From an uncultured Carboxylicivirga sp. (lineage in GTDB: Bacteria > Bacteroidota > Bacteroidia > Bacteroidales > Marinilabiliaceae): DNA of 64,000 nt. The stretch is from NCBI RefSeq assembly GCF_963668385.1, contig NZ_OY764327.1, positions 186,001 to 250,000 of the forward strand. Reading direction: 5' to 3'. The notes beneath the pieces were generated by a model. That model was not told where the DNA came from. It did no database searches and worked only from the letters and a program-made list of their open reading frames with translations. A program made the translations under genes and the position numbers. Of this stretch, positions 51,729-60,279 are shown piece after piece. Position 1 is the first letter of the stretch. Every line of letters starts with the position of its first letter.

Positions 51729-53513
51729 ATGAAAATAACAAAGAAGACAAACTCAGTTAAACATCTTATTAAAGCCATTGAACTAGTCTATTTAAGCTCC
51801 CCTAAATGGACAATTATCAATACCATTCTTACTATTTTCAGAGGATTTATTCCGTTACTTCTCTTAATTGTAGTAAAGCAACTTATCAACGTTGTTGACA
51901 ACTCAGAAATTGCAAATAGCAACAACTTAAGCGAACTTTATAACTCGATGGCATTAGTTGCCGCTTTCTTTTTATTAAATGCCATCAGCGGATCGGTCAA
52001 CACATTAGCACGCGAAAGACACTCTCACTTTCTGAATGACTATATCCAAAATTTAATTCATCATAAAACAGTTCGACTACCATATAAATATTTTGAAGAC
52101 AGTACTTATCAAGACTTATTCTATCGTGCTGTTAACGAATCTAACTTCAGGCCAAGTAAAGTTTTTTATAGTTTATTGGGGTTGTTTCAGAACACGATTA
52201 CCTTACTTATAATGCTTTCTGTATTAACAACCTTCCACTGGTACATGATTCCCGTATTATTAGGTGTTGGTATTCCTATCATTCTTTTTCGCATCAGTTA
52301 TTCAAAAAAAGGATTTAATCTTAAACAGGAACAAACAGAGGACGAAAGACGTCTGCATTATTTTAATCGTCTTTTAGTTGGAAAAGACTTTGCTAAAGAA
52401 GTAAGAATCTTCAATTTGAGTAAGACGTTTACAGATAAATTCAATCAGGTACGAGATGAATTACGCAGTAAGCAATGGTCAATGTCAAAGCGTAAAACAC
52501 TTTATGAAACCAGTGTTCAAATTTTTGCTACCATCATCCTTCTCATTGTTTTTTCTTTTATTATCCACGAAGCCATTCAGGGCAAGATCAGCAATGGATC
52601 AATGGCAATGTATTTTCTTGCTTTACAAAGAAGTTATGCTGTTTTACAAGAGTTATTAACACGAATAACCTCTTTATTGGAAGATAATTTATTTCTTAAA
52701 AACTTTTTTGACTTCCAACATATCGAACTGCCCGAAGAAAAAAATAGCAGAGGTAATTTTCCTATTCCATTACAACAAGCAATTACTTTTAAACAGGTTG
52801 ATTTCAAATATCCAAATACTAATCGGTGGGTATTTAATAACCTTAATTTAACTATCCCTGCCGGAGAAACAGTTGCTTTAGTTGGCGCAAATGGCTCCGG
52901 CAAAACCACACTTGTTAAAATGCTTGCAGGGTTATACAAACCTACGAATGGCAAAATACTGTTCGACAACAAACCATTAAGCCAGATTCACCCAAGTGAT
53001 CTTGCCGAAAACATCAGCATTATATTTCAGGATTTTATGCTTTACAACGTTTCGGCTAAAGACAATATTCGTTTTGGAAATGTGCGACGAGCTTTTGAAA
53101 TGGATGACATAATAAAGGCTGCCGATAATGCAGGCATCCATAATGTTTTCAACAATTTGAAAAGTGGTTACGAAACACCACTTGGTACTCTTTTTAAAGA
53201 TAGTGAAATGCTTAGTAGAGGCGAATGGCAGCGAACCGCATTAGCTCGTTCGTTTTACAACGATGCCCAAGTCATTATTCTTGATGAACCAACCAGTTCA
53301 TTAGATGCTTATACCGAAGCCAATCTAATTACTCATTTTAAGGAAATTACTCAAAACAGAACCGCTATTTTAGTTAGCCATCGTTTATCAACCATTCATT
53401 TAGCCGACAGAATAATTGTTCTTAAAGATGGTCAAATAAGCGAAAACGGCACATACAAAGACCTAATGAATCTGCAGGGTGAATTTTTTAATATGGTTAA
53501 TAGTTTTTCGTAA
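51729..53513 (+). CDS. ABC exporter half-transporter of the peptide cluster
   Basis: The 594-aa protein fuses a six-helix membrane domain (about 25-310) to an ATPase domain. Walker A GANGSGKTT (386-394), Q-loop FQDFML, signature LSRGE (495-499, a variant of LSGGQ) and Walker B VIILDEPT (515-522) are present; the H-loop is SHRLST. There is no N-terminal C39 peptidase domain, so leader cleavage would need another protease, consistent with the S26-like gene upstream. It is 107 bp after that gene, with a TAGCATC/GATGCTA inverted repeat in the gap. It ends exactly where the convergent gene ends (53513/53514). Confidence 0.88.
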   Translation: MKITKKTNSVKHLIKAIELVYLSSPKWTIINTILTIFRGFIPLLLLIVVKQLINVVDNSEIANSNNLSELYNSMALVAAFFLLNAISGSVNTLARERHSHFLNDYIQNLIHHKTVRLPYKYFEDSTYQDLFYRAVNESNFRPSKVFYSLLGLFQNTITLLIMLSVLTTFHWYMIPVLLGVGIPIILFRISYSKKGFNLKQEQTEDERRLHYFNRLLVGKDFAKEVRIFNLSKTFTDKFNQVRDELRSKQWSMSKRKTLYETSVQIFATIILLIVFSFIIHEAIQGKISNGSMAMYFLALQRSYAVLQELLTRITSLLEDNLFLKNFFDFQHIELPEEKNSRGNFPIPLQQAITFKQVDFKYPNTNRWVFNNLNLTIPAGETVALVGANGSGKTTLVKMLAGLYKPTNGKILFDNKPLSQIHPSDLAENISIIFQDFMLYNVSAKDNIRFGNVRRAFEMDDIIKAADNAGIHNVFNNLKSGYETPLGTLFKDSEMLSRGEWQRTALARSFYNDAQVIILDEPTSSLDAYTEANLITHFKEITQNRTAILVSHRLSTIHLADRIIVLKDGQISENGTYKDLMNLQGEFFNMVNSFS

Positions 53514-54866
53514 TTAATGAAGTAAAAATGTAATACCTCCAAATACAGAGAAAGAATAAGGTTGAAAACTATAATCCGTATTATCACTTACCGATTCAAG
53601 ATAATATTTAAATCTTGGTTCAATACCTATTCTAATCATTTTAGAAACAGGAACTTCAAATCCTAATCCAAATGAACTACTCCACGAAACAGGCTTAATC
53701 CCTTCTGTTTCTCCAATGTCCATTTTACTATTTCCATCCAATAAATAAGCTGTATTCCCAACTAAAATATTTGAGCTCACTCCTCCAGCAACAGACACAA
53801 TAGCAACACCATCCAACAGTTTATAACGAGCCATTAAAGGCACCTCTATATACTCTAAGGATTGCCGTATACCATCAGCATCCGACAATAATGCGATATC
53901 GTAAATCGAATTTACGGCCTCTTTCTCAATACCAGCCTTAGGAGCGCTACTACTTCCAATAGTATTGAATTTAATTTTACCCAAAGAATTAGTATAACTT
54001 TTAGGCATAGAAACACTAGTCCTAATCATTGCATCACCATACATCAAATCAGCCTGATAATTTGAAGCACTACTAATATCCTGTCCTAATTGAGAATAGG
54101 CAATACCTGTTTCGACACTCCACCTTTTACTAGTCTCGATACGAACATTGATGCTACCACCTAGTGTATTAAAACCACTTTCGGAATAATTATCGTATGA
54201 ACGAACAGGTGCACCCGAAGTTTGTCGATAATTATGAGCTGATGACATGCCTCCACCAATCAACACCTGGTAATCTTTTGGCGATTTTACATCATCATTA
54301 TAAGCATAAAGTGGAAAATATTTTTTGGTAGTATTACTTTTAAGTTGTTTTGAGCCTACATCAGATCTGCCAATTAATTTCTCAACTCCTTTTGCCAACA
54401 AAGGCTTATAATTTAAATGCTTTGACAAATATGTTTCTTCACGCTGAGAACTATTATCGTCATGCAAAACGGCAACTTCATTTTTATTATTTTCGGTAAA
54501 ACCAATTATCGGAGTTTCACTTTCCTCTACATTCTGATCATTATCCAATAAGTCAAGTTCCTTATCCGAAGTTGGAGCCATTATTTGAGATAACTCTTCA
54601 GTATTATTGGTTTGATTATTTACTTCTGCAAAAGACGATGTTAATTTATTAGGATCGCTTATCTGAAAGAGAAGTACGGTTGTAATAATAGCAGCCAATA
54701 CAGATGCTGCCGCAACCATACCCCAAACCATTATAAGGCCCCGTTTCTTTCCTCTGTTCTCAAGCTTACTTTCGATTCCAGCCCAAACATTGGCAGAAGG
54801 CAGAAATTCCATATCGCCTAAGCCTTCACTAAAGACCTTATCTATATCGATATCTTGATTTAACAT
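53514..54866 (-). CDS. PorT-like outer-membrane-barrel protein with N-terminal membrane anchor, partner of the ECF sigma factor
   Basis: The protein is 450 aa. A soluble N-terminus (residues ~1-44, with PSANVWAGIESKL) precedes a hydrophobic helix (about 45-67). A low-complexity Asn/Glu/Ser region runs to ~150. From ~195 alternating strands such as YQVLIGGGMSSAHNY and SVETGIAYSQLGQDI continue to a final barrel-like strand ending GGITFLLH. It overlaps the upstream sigma factor by 7 nt, so it is probably its regulator. An inner-membrane anchor joined to a barrel-type domain is topologically odd. The soluble N-terminus could bind sigma in the manner of an anti-sigma factor, which is not proven. 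Confidence 0.72.
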   Translation of the reverse strand: MLNQDIDIDKVFSEGLGDMEFLPSANVWAGIESKLENRGKKRGLIMVWGMVAAASVLAAIITTVLLFQISDPNKLTSSFAEVNNQTNNTEELSQIMAPTSDKELDLLDNDQNVEESETPIIGFTENNKNEVAVLHDDNSSQREETYLSKHLNYKPLLAKGVEKLIGRSDVGSKQLKSNTTKKYFPLYAYNDDVKSPKDYQVLIGGGMSSAHNYRQTSGAPVRSYDNYSESGFNTLGGSINVRIETSKRWSVETGIAYSQLGQDISSASNYQADLMYGDAMIRTSVSMPKSYTNSLGKIKFNTIGSSSAPKAGIEKEAVNSIYDIALLSDADGIRQSLEYIEVPLMARYKLLDGVAIVSVAGGVSSNILVGNTAYLLDGNSKMDIGETEGIKPVSWSSSFGLGFEVPVSKMIRIGIEPRFKYYLESVSDNTDYSFQPYSFSVFGGITFLLH

Positions 54867-55408
54867 ACTTCTTGTTTTTTACCTTTCACCTTTACTTCAA
54901 TTTGTTGCTTTAACCATTGCCTTGCCCTCGATAAATTAGATTTAGATGTACCTATAGAAATACCCATTTCTTCAGCAATTTCCTGATGAGAAAATCCTTC
55001 GATGGCGTACATATTAAAAACCAATCTGTATTTGGGTGGTAATTCCTGAATCATTGCTAATAACTCAGTTTGATTTACAATAGGAATATAAACATCTTCC
55101 TCCTCATCAGTAATGGTTGGAAATTCATCTACCAAAACTTCAGGCTGTTTCTTTCTAAAATGTTCGATAACTGTATTTACAACTATACGACGAATCCATC
55201 CTTCAAAAGAACCTTTAAATCCAAACAAATGGATTTTAGAAAAGACTTTTATAAAACCTTCCTGCAGGCAATCTTCAGCCTCATCTCTGCCCTTACAATA
55301 ACGCATACAAACACCCAGCATCTTGGGTGCAAACATCTCGTACAACTGTTGCTGCGCCCTCCGCTTATTGTTCTGACAATCCTTTATTATTTTATTAAGT
55401 TCGCTCAC
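54860..55408 (-). CDS. ECF-type RNA polymerase sigma factor
   Basis: The 182-aa protein has sigma region 2 with DEAEDCLQEGFIKVF (about 43-57) and the DNA-melting stretch GSFEGWIRRIVVNTVIEHFR. An acidic linker follows (ITDEEEDVYIP). Region 4 has LPPKYRLVFNMYAIEGFSHQ, then the recognition helix EEMGISIGTSKSNLSRARQWL. It is co-transcribed with the PorT-like protein, an arrangement in which the downstream product typically controls sigma activity. The regulon is unknown; no matching non-standard promoter was picked out in the window. Confidence 0.92.
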   Translation of the reverse strand: MSELNKIIKDCQNNKRRAQQQLYEMFAPKMLGVCMRYCKGRDEAEDCLQEGFIKVFSKIHLFGFKGSFEGWIRRIVVNTVIEHFRKKQPEVLVDEFPTITDEEEDVYIPIVNQTELLAMIQELPPKYRLVFNMYAIEGFSHQEIAEEMGISIGTSKSNLSRARQWLKQQIEVKVKGKKQEVC

Positions 55409-55580
55409 TAAACAGATTAAACTTCAAAAAACGTTACTAAAAACAGAGTATTGAAATTAACCTTTTTATGTAAGCAGAACAACCTTTGACAAAGGCAAAA
55501 ATCCTTACGCATAGACATTAAAAGGGTTTAATATCTCTGATGAAATAGATCAGGAAAGGTTGCGTAGGATGTAAAAGAAA

Positions 55581-56042
55581 TTAATATTTTTTTCTGACGC
55601 GATCCATTTCGCGACTGGCATCTTTTTGCTTAAGAGTCTCTCTTTTATCGTGTTGTTTTTTACCTTTTGCCAAAGCAATTTCAATTTTGGCGAAACCACG
55701 ATCATTCAAAAACAATCGAACAGGAATAATGGTCAAACCCGATTCTTTGGTTTTACGTTCCAGCTTTTGTAACTCTTTTTTATTCAAAAGAAGTTTTCTT
55801 TCGCGCTCGGGTAGATGATTATTATAAGTACCATAAAAATATTCCGATACTCTCATCCCCTTCAGCCAAAGTTCACCCTTTACAAAATAGCAGAACGAAT
55901 CAACCAAACTGGCTTTACCCAATCGGATGGATTTAATTTCGGTACCTGCAAGTTGTATTCCTGCAGTAAAACGTTCAATTAACTCATAATCAAAAGTTGA
56001 ACGTTTATTTCGTATATTTATTCTATTCGATGCTTGACTCAT
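55581..56042 (-). CDS. smpB: SsrA-binding protein
   Basis: Partner of tmRNA in rescuing stalled ribosomes. The 153-aa protein has the OB-fold core [29 protein letters not shown] and [18 protein letters not shown]. The basic C-terminal tail is [19 protein letters not shown] followed by [11 protein letters not shown]. All are standard and the length is normal. Its start overlaps the end of the Yip1 gene by 4 nt. No tmRNA gene is visible in this window. Confidence 0.96.
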   Translation of the reverse strand: MSQASNRINIRNKRSTFDYELIERFTAGIQLAGTEIKSIRLGKASLVDSFCYFVKGELWLKGMRVSEYFYGTYNNHLPERERKLLLNKKELQKLERKTKESGLTIIPVRLFLNDRGFAKIEIALAKGKKQHDKRETLKQKDASREMDRVRKKY

Positions 56043-56641
56043 AAAGCAAATCTGCTTAAGTATATTAATAACTTATGCAACCCATACGGCAATAGCAACA
56101 CTATCAAAGTTAATGCCATTGTATACATACTTCTCTTTTCGGAACTAAAATTTAACACTTTAAGTCCTTCCCATATTATATAAGCTGCATAAACTGCCAA
56201 AAAATAAAAGAAAAATGTTTGAGGAATCAGAGCTGTAATTACTCCTAATAAATAAACAGGTAACGAAGAATATGCTACCAATTTAAATGCCAGTTCTTTC
56301 TCTTCTTTAAAACGATCAACAGGTATTAATTTGATGAGAATAAAATACCCCAGATACAATGCAAAAAAGCATGCCGAAAAAGTAAAAGCTGCAAATTTTA
56401 CTGCTATGGTAAAGTCTAATTCCTGATGACCAAATAAATACCCTAAAAACACAGCCAGACTATAAGCTCCAATAAGGGGCAAACTAAACGACATCAACAT
56501 ATCGTTAACAGTTGTTTGCTCCGCCACTATAACTTCCCATTCCTTTGCTGGCTTGAAAAGCAAATCTTTTATTCGATTAAAAAGATGACGGTACATACGT
56601 CCGATTGCTATTGATTCTTTATTTGATTTATCGTTTGACAT
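56039..56641 (-). CDS. Yip1-family membrane protein
   Basis: I start at ATG 56641 (200 aa, [20 protein letters not shown]); a more distant in-frame Met at 56707 would add residues overlapping the probable promoter. The soluble N-terminus contains [16 protein letters not shown], the usual lead-in of bacterial Yip1 proteins. About five membrane helices follow (near 50-70, 85-115, 130-152, 155-172 and 178-196). Function in bacteria is unknown. It is coupled to smpB by a 4-nt overlap. Confidence 0.78.
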   Translation of the reverse strand: MSNDKSNKESIAIGRMYRHLFNRIKDLLFKPAKEWEVIVAEQTTVNDMLMSFSLPLIGAYSLAVFLGYLFGHQELDFTIAVKFAAFTFSACFFALYLGYFILIKLIPVDRFKEEKELAFKLVAYSSLPVYLLGVITALIPQTFFFYFLAVYAAYIIWEGLKVLNFSSEKRSMYTMALTLIVLLLPYGLHKLLIYLSRFAL

Positions 56642-56647
56642 AGACAA

Positions 56648-56655
56648 CAAAAGTA
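56648..56655 (-). promoter_or_regulatory. -7 box directly ahead of the Yip1-smpB unit
   Basis: TACTTTTG on the minus strand ends 6 bp before ATG 56641, predicting a leaderless or nearly leaderless mRNA. No TTG -33 at the usual distance. Confidence 0.4.
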
Positions 56656-56766
56656 ACAAAATTTTGAAATTGACTTTCAGGTCAATACTTCTTATGCTAA
56701 TATACAACTACACTTTAGTATTATTTAACACGGCCCATAGCGTTTTATTTTCGCTTAAAAATAACG

Positions 56767-56774
56767 TAGTTTTG
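56767..56774 (+). promoter_or_regulatory. -7 box ahead of miaA
   Basis: TAGTTTTG fits TAnnTTTG, 18 bp before the miaA start. No clear -33 TTG. Confidence 0.45.
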
Positions 56775-56792
56775 CCTCTTTAAAACTGTACT

Positions 56793-57731
56793 ATGCTTGT
56801 AAATAACAACACATCATATAACCTTTTGGTAATATTGGGTCCAACGGCTTCGGGAAAAACTACTTTTGCTACCCATCTAGCCAAAACGCTTAATGGAGAA
56901 ATCATTAGTGCTGATTCGAGGCAAGTATATAAAGGGATGGATTTAGGTACTGGAAAAGATCTTGAAGATTATACAATTGACGGACAAACCATTCCATACC
57001 ATTTAATTGATATTGTTGAAGCAGGCTACAAATACAATGTTTTCGAGTATCAAGCCGACTTTTTTAAAGCTTTTGAAAAAGTACAACACAATGGACATTT
57101 CCCAATTATGTGTGGCGGAACAGGTATGTACATCGAATCGGTTTTAAAGCAATATAAACTGATTAATGTGCCTAATAATCCCGATTTACGGAAAGAGTTG
57201 GAGGGCAAAACAATTGAAGAATTATCGAAAACACTCGAATCGTTCAAATCATTACACAATCAAACCGATACAGAAACTGTTGCCCGAGCGATACGTGCAA
57301 TCGAAATAGAAACCTATTATCAGGATCATCCTGAAATTGAGCTTAATTTACCCGATGTAAATCCATTAATAATAGGAGTCAACATTGATAGAAATGCGCG
57401 TCGCAAAAAAATTACCGATCGATTAAAAAAACGTTTGGATGAAGGTATGTTGGACGAAGTGCGCACTCTTATCGATCAAGGAGTTCATCCGGATGATTTA
57501 ATTTACTATGGCTTAGAATACAAATATCTTACGCAACACATCATTGGTGAATTAACTTATAAAGAAATGTTTGACAAACTAAATGTTGCCATTCATCAAT
57601 TTGCAAAGCGACAAATGACATGGTACCGCGGTATGGAACGCAAAGGTACTAAAATTCATTGGGTAGATGCCTTTGAACCATTAGAACAACGCCAGCAAAG
57701 GGTTTTAAAATTACTTAAAGAGCCATCATAA
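56793..57731 (+). CDS. miaA: tRNA dimethylallyltransferase
   Basis: Adds a dimethylallyl group to A37 of UNN-decoding tRNAs. The 312-aa protein has the P-loop GPTASGKTT near residues 15-23, then ISADSRQVYKGMDLGTGK, the insertion domain region, CGGTGMYIES, and the C-terminal FAKRQMTWYRG. All signature residues are present. The last six bases overlap the convergent propeller gene. Together with tsaD and Dus it is one of three tRNA-modification genes in the window, but they are not clustered. Confidence 0.95.
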   Translation: MLVNNNTSYNLLVILGPTASGKTTFATHLAKTLNGEIISADSRQVYKGMDLGTGKDLEDYTIDGQTIPYHLIDIVEAGYKYNVFEYQADFFKAFEKVQHNGHFPIMCGGTGMYIESVLKQYKLINVPNNPDLRKELEGKTIEELSKTLESFKSLHNQTDTETVARAIRAIEIETYYQDHPEIELNLPDVNPLIIGVNIDRNARRKKITDRLKKRLDEGMLDEVRTLIDQGVHPDDLIYYGLEYKYLTQHIIGELTYKEMFDKLNVAIHQFAKRQMTWYRGMERKGTKIHWVDAFEPLEQRQQRVLKLLKEPS

Positions 57732-58565
57732 CTTACCCCAACGATAAGCAACCACACGGTTATCGAAAAAGGTTGGAACAAAAATCAAACGACAGGTTGG
57801 ATCATACCCAATATCAGCGCAATTAACATTTTCGGAGGAGGTATCCAATAACAAAACAGGTGTATTGTCAGGAACAGCATGATACAATAATCCATCCCAG
57901 GTTGAAAAATAATATCCGCCATTATCATCTCCAACAAGGCCATCAACAGGCGTAGTATTTTCAATCAATACTTCAAATGATTGATCGACCATACTTACTT
58001 TTAAGATACAATTCTCAGTTCCAACAATCAAATCGTCATTATTGCAATAAAGTCCATTTACTCCTTTTAGCATAGGTCCCTCAAGCCAAACTTTCAAACG
58101 ATTATCTTTTAGCTTGTAGATTCTACCAGTTTGAGTATCTGAAACAAAAACACTCCCTTTTTTATTAATGGTAACATCATTTAAAAACCGGGCATCATCT
58201 CTTCGTATTCGGTTATGTATTTGTTGAAGATTAATATCAATTACCACCAATTCATCGATATCAGAAACATACAAATACATCGAATCTACAGCCATGCCTT
58301 TGGGGGCACTTAGCCCGGTAACCCACTTTAATTCTTTTACGCTTCCATCCAGATTTAAAATCGAAATTACACCTTCCCCATCCTTATCGGCTGGATTCCC
58401 TACGATATTAGACACAAACAAACAATTATGATACGCCGAAAACAACACCGATTCAGGTACCTGTAGAGTTGGTTCTGATGACCAGATACGATTTAATTCC
58501 TGAGCTGTTAATTGATCACATAATGAAATTACAACGATAATTCTTAACAGTAAAAACTTCTTCAT
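57726..58565 (-). CDS. Secreted SMP-30/NHL-like beta-propeller protein
   Basis: The 279-aa protein has a signal peptide (residues 1-21, ending LTAQ). A six-blade propeller follows with repeated strand motifs: PESVLFSAYHNCLFVSNI, PKGMAVDSMYLYVSDID, NDVTINKKGSVFVSDTQ and VDGLVGDDNGGYYFSTWDG. The SMP-30/gluconolactonase family uses such blades with a bound divalent metal to open lactones. Many periplasmic relatives have no known activity, and I would not assign one. It is convergent with miaA, overlapping by 6 bases, and stands alone. Confidence 0.75.
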   Translation of the reverse strand: MKKFLLLRIIVVISLCDQLTAQELNRIWSSEPTLQVPESVLFSAYHNCLFVSNIVGNPADKDGEGVISILNLDGSVKELKWVTGLSAPKGMAVDSMYLYVSDIDELVVIDINLQQIHNRIRRDDARFLNDVTINKKGSVFVSDTQTGRIYKLKDNRLKVWLEGPMLKGVNGLYCNNDDLIVGTENCILKVSMVDQSFEVLIENTTPVDGLVGDDNGGYYFSTWDGLLYHAVPDNTPVLLLDTSSENVNCADIGYDPTCRLIFVPTFFDNRVVAYRWGKL

Positions 58566-58738
58566 TTATCAAAACAATTAGCACATTCTTGTATTTATTC
58601 CAAATTAGAATAACATTTTGAAATAATCAACGTAACCATTAATCCAAGCGTGGATTTTTCATGATTTATTTAGTAAATTACTAATAAATTTATACTTGCA
58701 GACCTAAGGAAATTCATATTTAATCCCTTTATAGAATT

Positions 58739-60151
58739 ATGGACAGCATTGATGGTTACATAGAACGAATTACGAAACTCGCCAACCGGAATAAAGAGCT
58801 CAACGAGCAACTAAAAGGTTATATGAGCTGGTATGAAGATCTTCAACATCAGAATGAAAAGTACCATAATCTTTTAGCAAAATACTCAGATAAAGACATT
58901 GACGAAGAGCTTAAAATTACCCGCCGCCGAAAAGTAAAACGCTTTAAAATGGTATCGGTTCTTTATGCTACTGTTAAAGGGTTTAAAAAGCTTAATGGTC
59001 ATCCGAAAGCGCAGGAATTGGTTGATGCTCTGGACGAAGTTTACTTAAAATTCGATGAAATTGGCCGTAAGTATGGTGTGCTGAAAGTAAAAACCATTGG
59101 TGACACTTTTTTATATGCAGGAGGGGTACTGGAAGAAAACCGTACCAACCCCATTGATGTAATCAATGCAGCCGTTGAAATGCGCAAAGTTATTCTTGAT
59201 TGTCGTGTTGAAGGTGTTCATCGTCCATTCTGGAATATTAGTATTGGAATTCATACTGGTCCTGTTTTAGGAGAACCAACCGGGCGGAAAAAACTACCTT
59301 ACAATTTAACTGGTGAAAATGTAAATTTTGCTTCCAGAGTAGGTATGGCCTGCCCAACGGGATGTATAAACATCTCGAACATGACCTATGAACTGGTAAA
59401 AGAATTCTTTACCTTGAATAAAAGTGGACAGATACCTGCCAAATACAAAGGTTTACTCGATATGTTTCTGGTCGCGGGTATTCTTCCTGAACTTTCTGAG
59501 AAAGGGAAAGGCATAATCCCAAATCGAAAATTCAGTACTAAATACAACCTGATTCAGTTTATGGATTTGCAGGAGGAAGTACTGGATATTATGGAACAAA
59601 ACCTACCAACAACATTATACTATCACAATATTAAACATACCATTGATGTTATTACCGAAGTTGAATTAATTGGTTGGGCTGAAAACCTAAGCGAAGAAGA
59701 AATTCTTACTCTTAAACTAGCCGGTTTATTCCACGATTCTGGACACACACGTAGTTACAAGGATCATGAGCTTCATGGCACGCACATTGCCCGCGAAATA
59801 CTAGGTAATTACAATTATCCTGAAGATTTGATCGAAAAAGTTTGCGATTTAATCATGTCGACCCAATTCCCTCCTGCACCTAAAAATTTGATGGAACAGG
59901 TTATTTGCGACTCTGACCTTGACTATTTGGGTAGAAGCGATTTTATTCCGGTTTCCAACAACTTGTATCGCGAGCTGAAAGAACGCGACATGATTGGCAC
60001 ATTGGACGAATGGAATCAGATGCAACTAAAGTTCATCACAAAGCATCAATACTTTACCGAAACAGCACGTAGTTTGCGAGAAGTAAAAAAACAAAAGCAA
60101 ATCGATCGCCTCGAAGAACTTCTTGGAAGTAAAGCATCTGCCAATCAATAA
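58739..60151 (+). CDS. Class III nucleotide cyclase-like domain fused to an HD phosphohydrolase domain
   Basis: The protein is 470 aa. Residues ~8-48 form a coiled coil. A class III cyclase-like domain covers about 70-255. The second metal Asp is present (KTIGDTF, D122), as are the transition-state Asn/Arg (N196, R200 in NVNFASR). The first metal Asp is Thr78 (LYATVKGF where cyclases have xxDIxGF). An HD domain follows (about 290-400): H296, HD at H332-D333 in GLFHDSGH, and acidic CDSDLD (D391-D395), so a phosphohydrolase or phosphodiesterase activity is plausible. Either the cyclase half is a regulatory sensor or it uses an unusual metal site. Soluble and cytoplasmic. Confidence 0.85.
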   Translation: MDSIDGYIERITKLANRNKELNEQLKGYMSWYEDLQHQNEKYHNLLAKYSDKDIDEELKITRRRKVKRFKMVSVLYATVKGFKKLNGHPKAQELVDALDEVYLKFDEIGRKYGVLKVKTIGDTFLYAGGVLEENRTNPIDVINAAVEMRKVILDCRVEGVHRPFWNISIGIHTGPVLGEPTGRKKLPYNLTGENVNFASRVGMACPTGCINISNMTYELVKEFFTLNKSGQIPAKYKGLLDMFLVAGILPELSEKGKGIIPNRKFSTKYNLIQFMDLQEEVLDIMEQNLPTTLYYHNIKHTIDVITEVELIGWAENLSEEEILTLKLAGLFHDSGHTRSYKDHELHGTHIAREILGNYNYPEDLIEKVCDLIMSTQFPPAPKNLMEQVICDSDLDYLGRSDFIPVSNNLYRELKERDMIGTLDEWNQMQLKFITKHQYFTETARSLREVKKQKQIDRLEELLGSKASANQ

Positions 60152-60279
60152 AAAATTAGCCACAAATTATTCAAACAACATCTGTTTGTAAACCATTACA
60201 TGTTTATGTAATTTCGGTATCTGATAATACCTGCTGTTATGCATGGTTTCTATTTGATAACACCTAAGAGTTTACCAAT

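Noticed and set aside
49786-53513. Lasso-peptide biosynthesis cluster
   Set aside because: It has PqqD-like, kinase-like and ABC genes, but no transglutaminase-like B2 protease and no asparagine-synthetase-like cyclase, both essential for lasso peptides.
55420-55580. Possible tmRNA or tRNA near smpB
   Set aside because: No acceptor-stem pairing, TPsiC arm or tag-reading frame could be recognised in the 170-bp gap.
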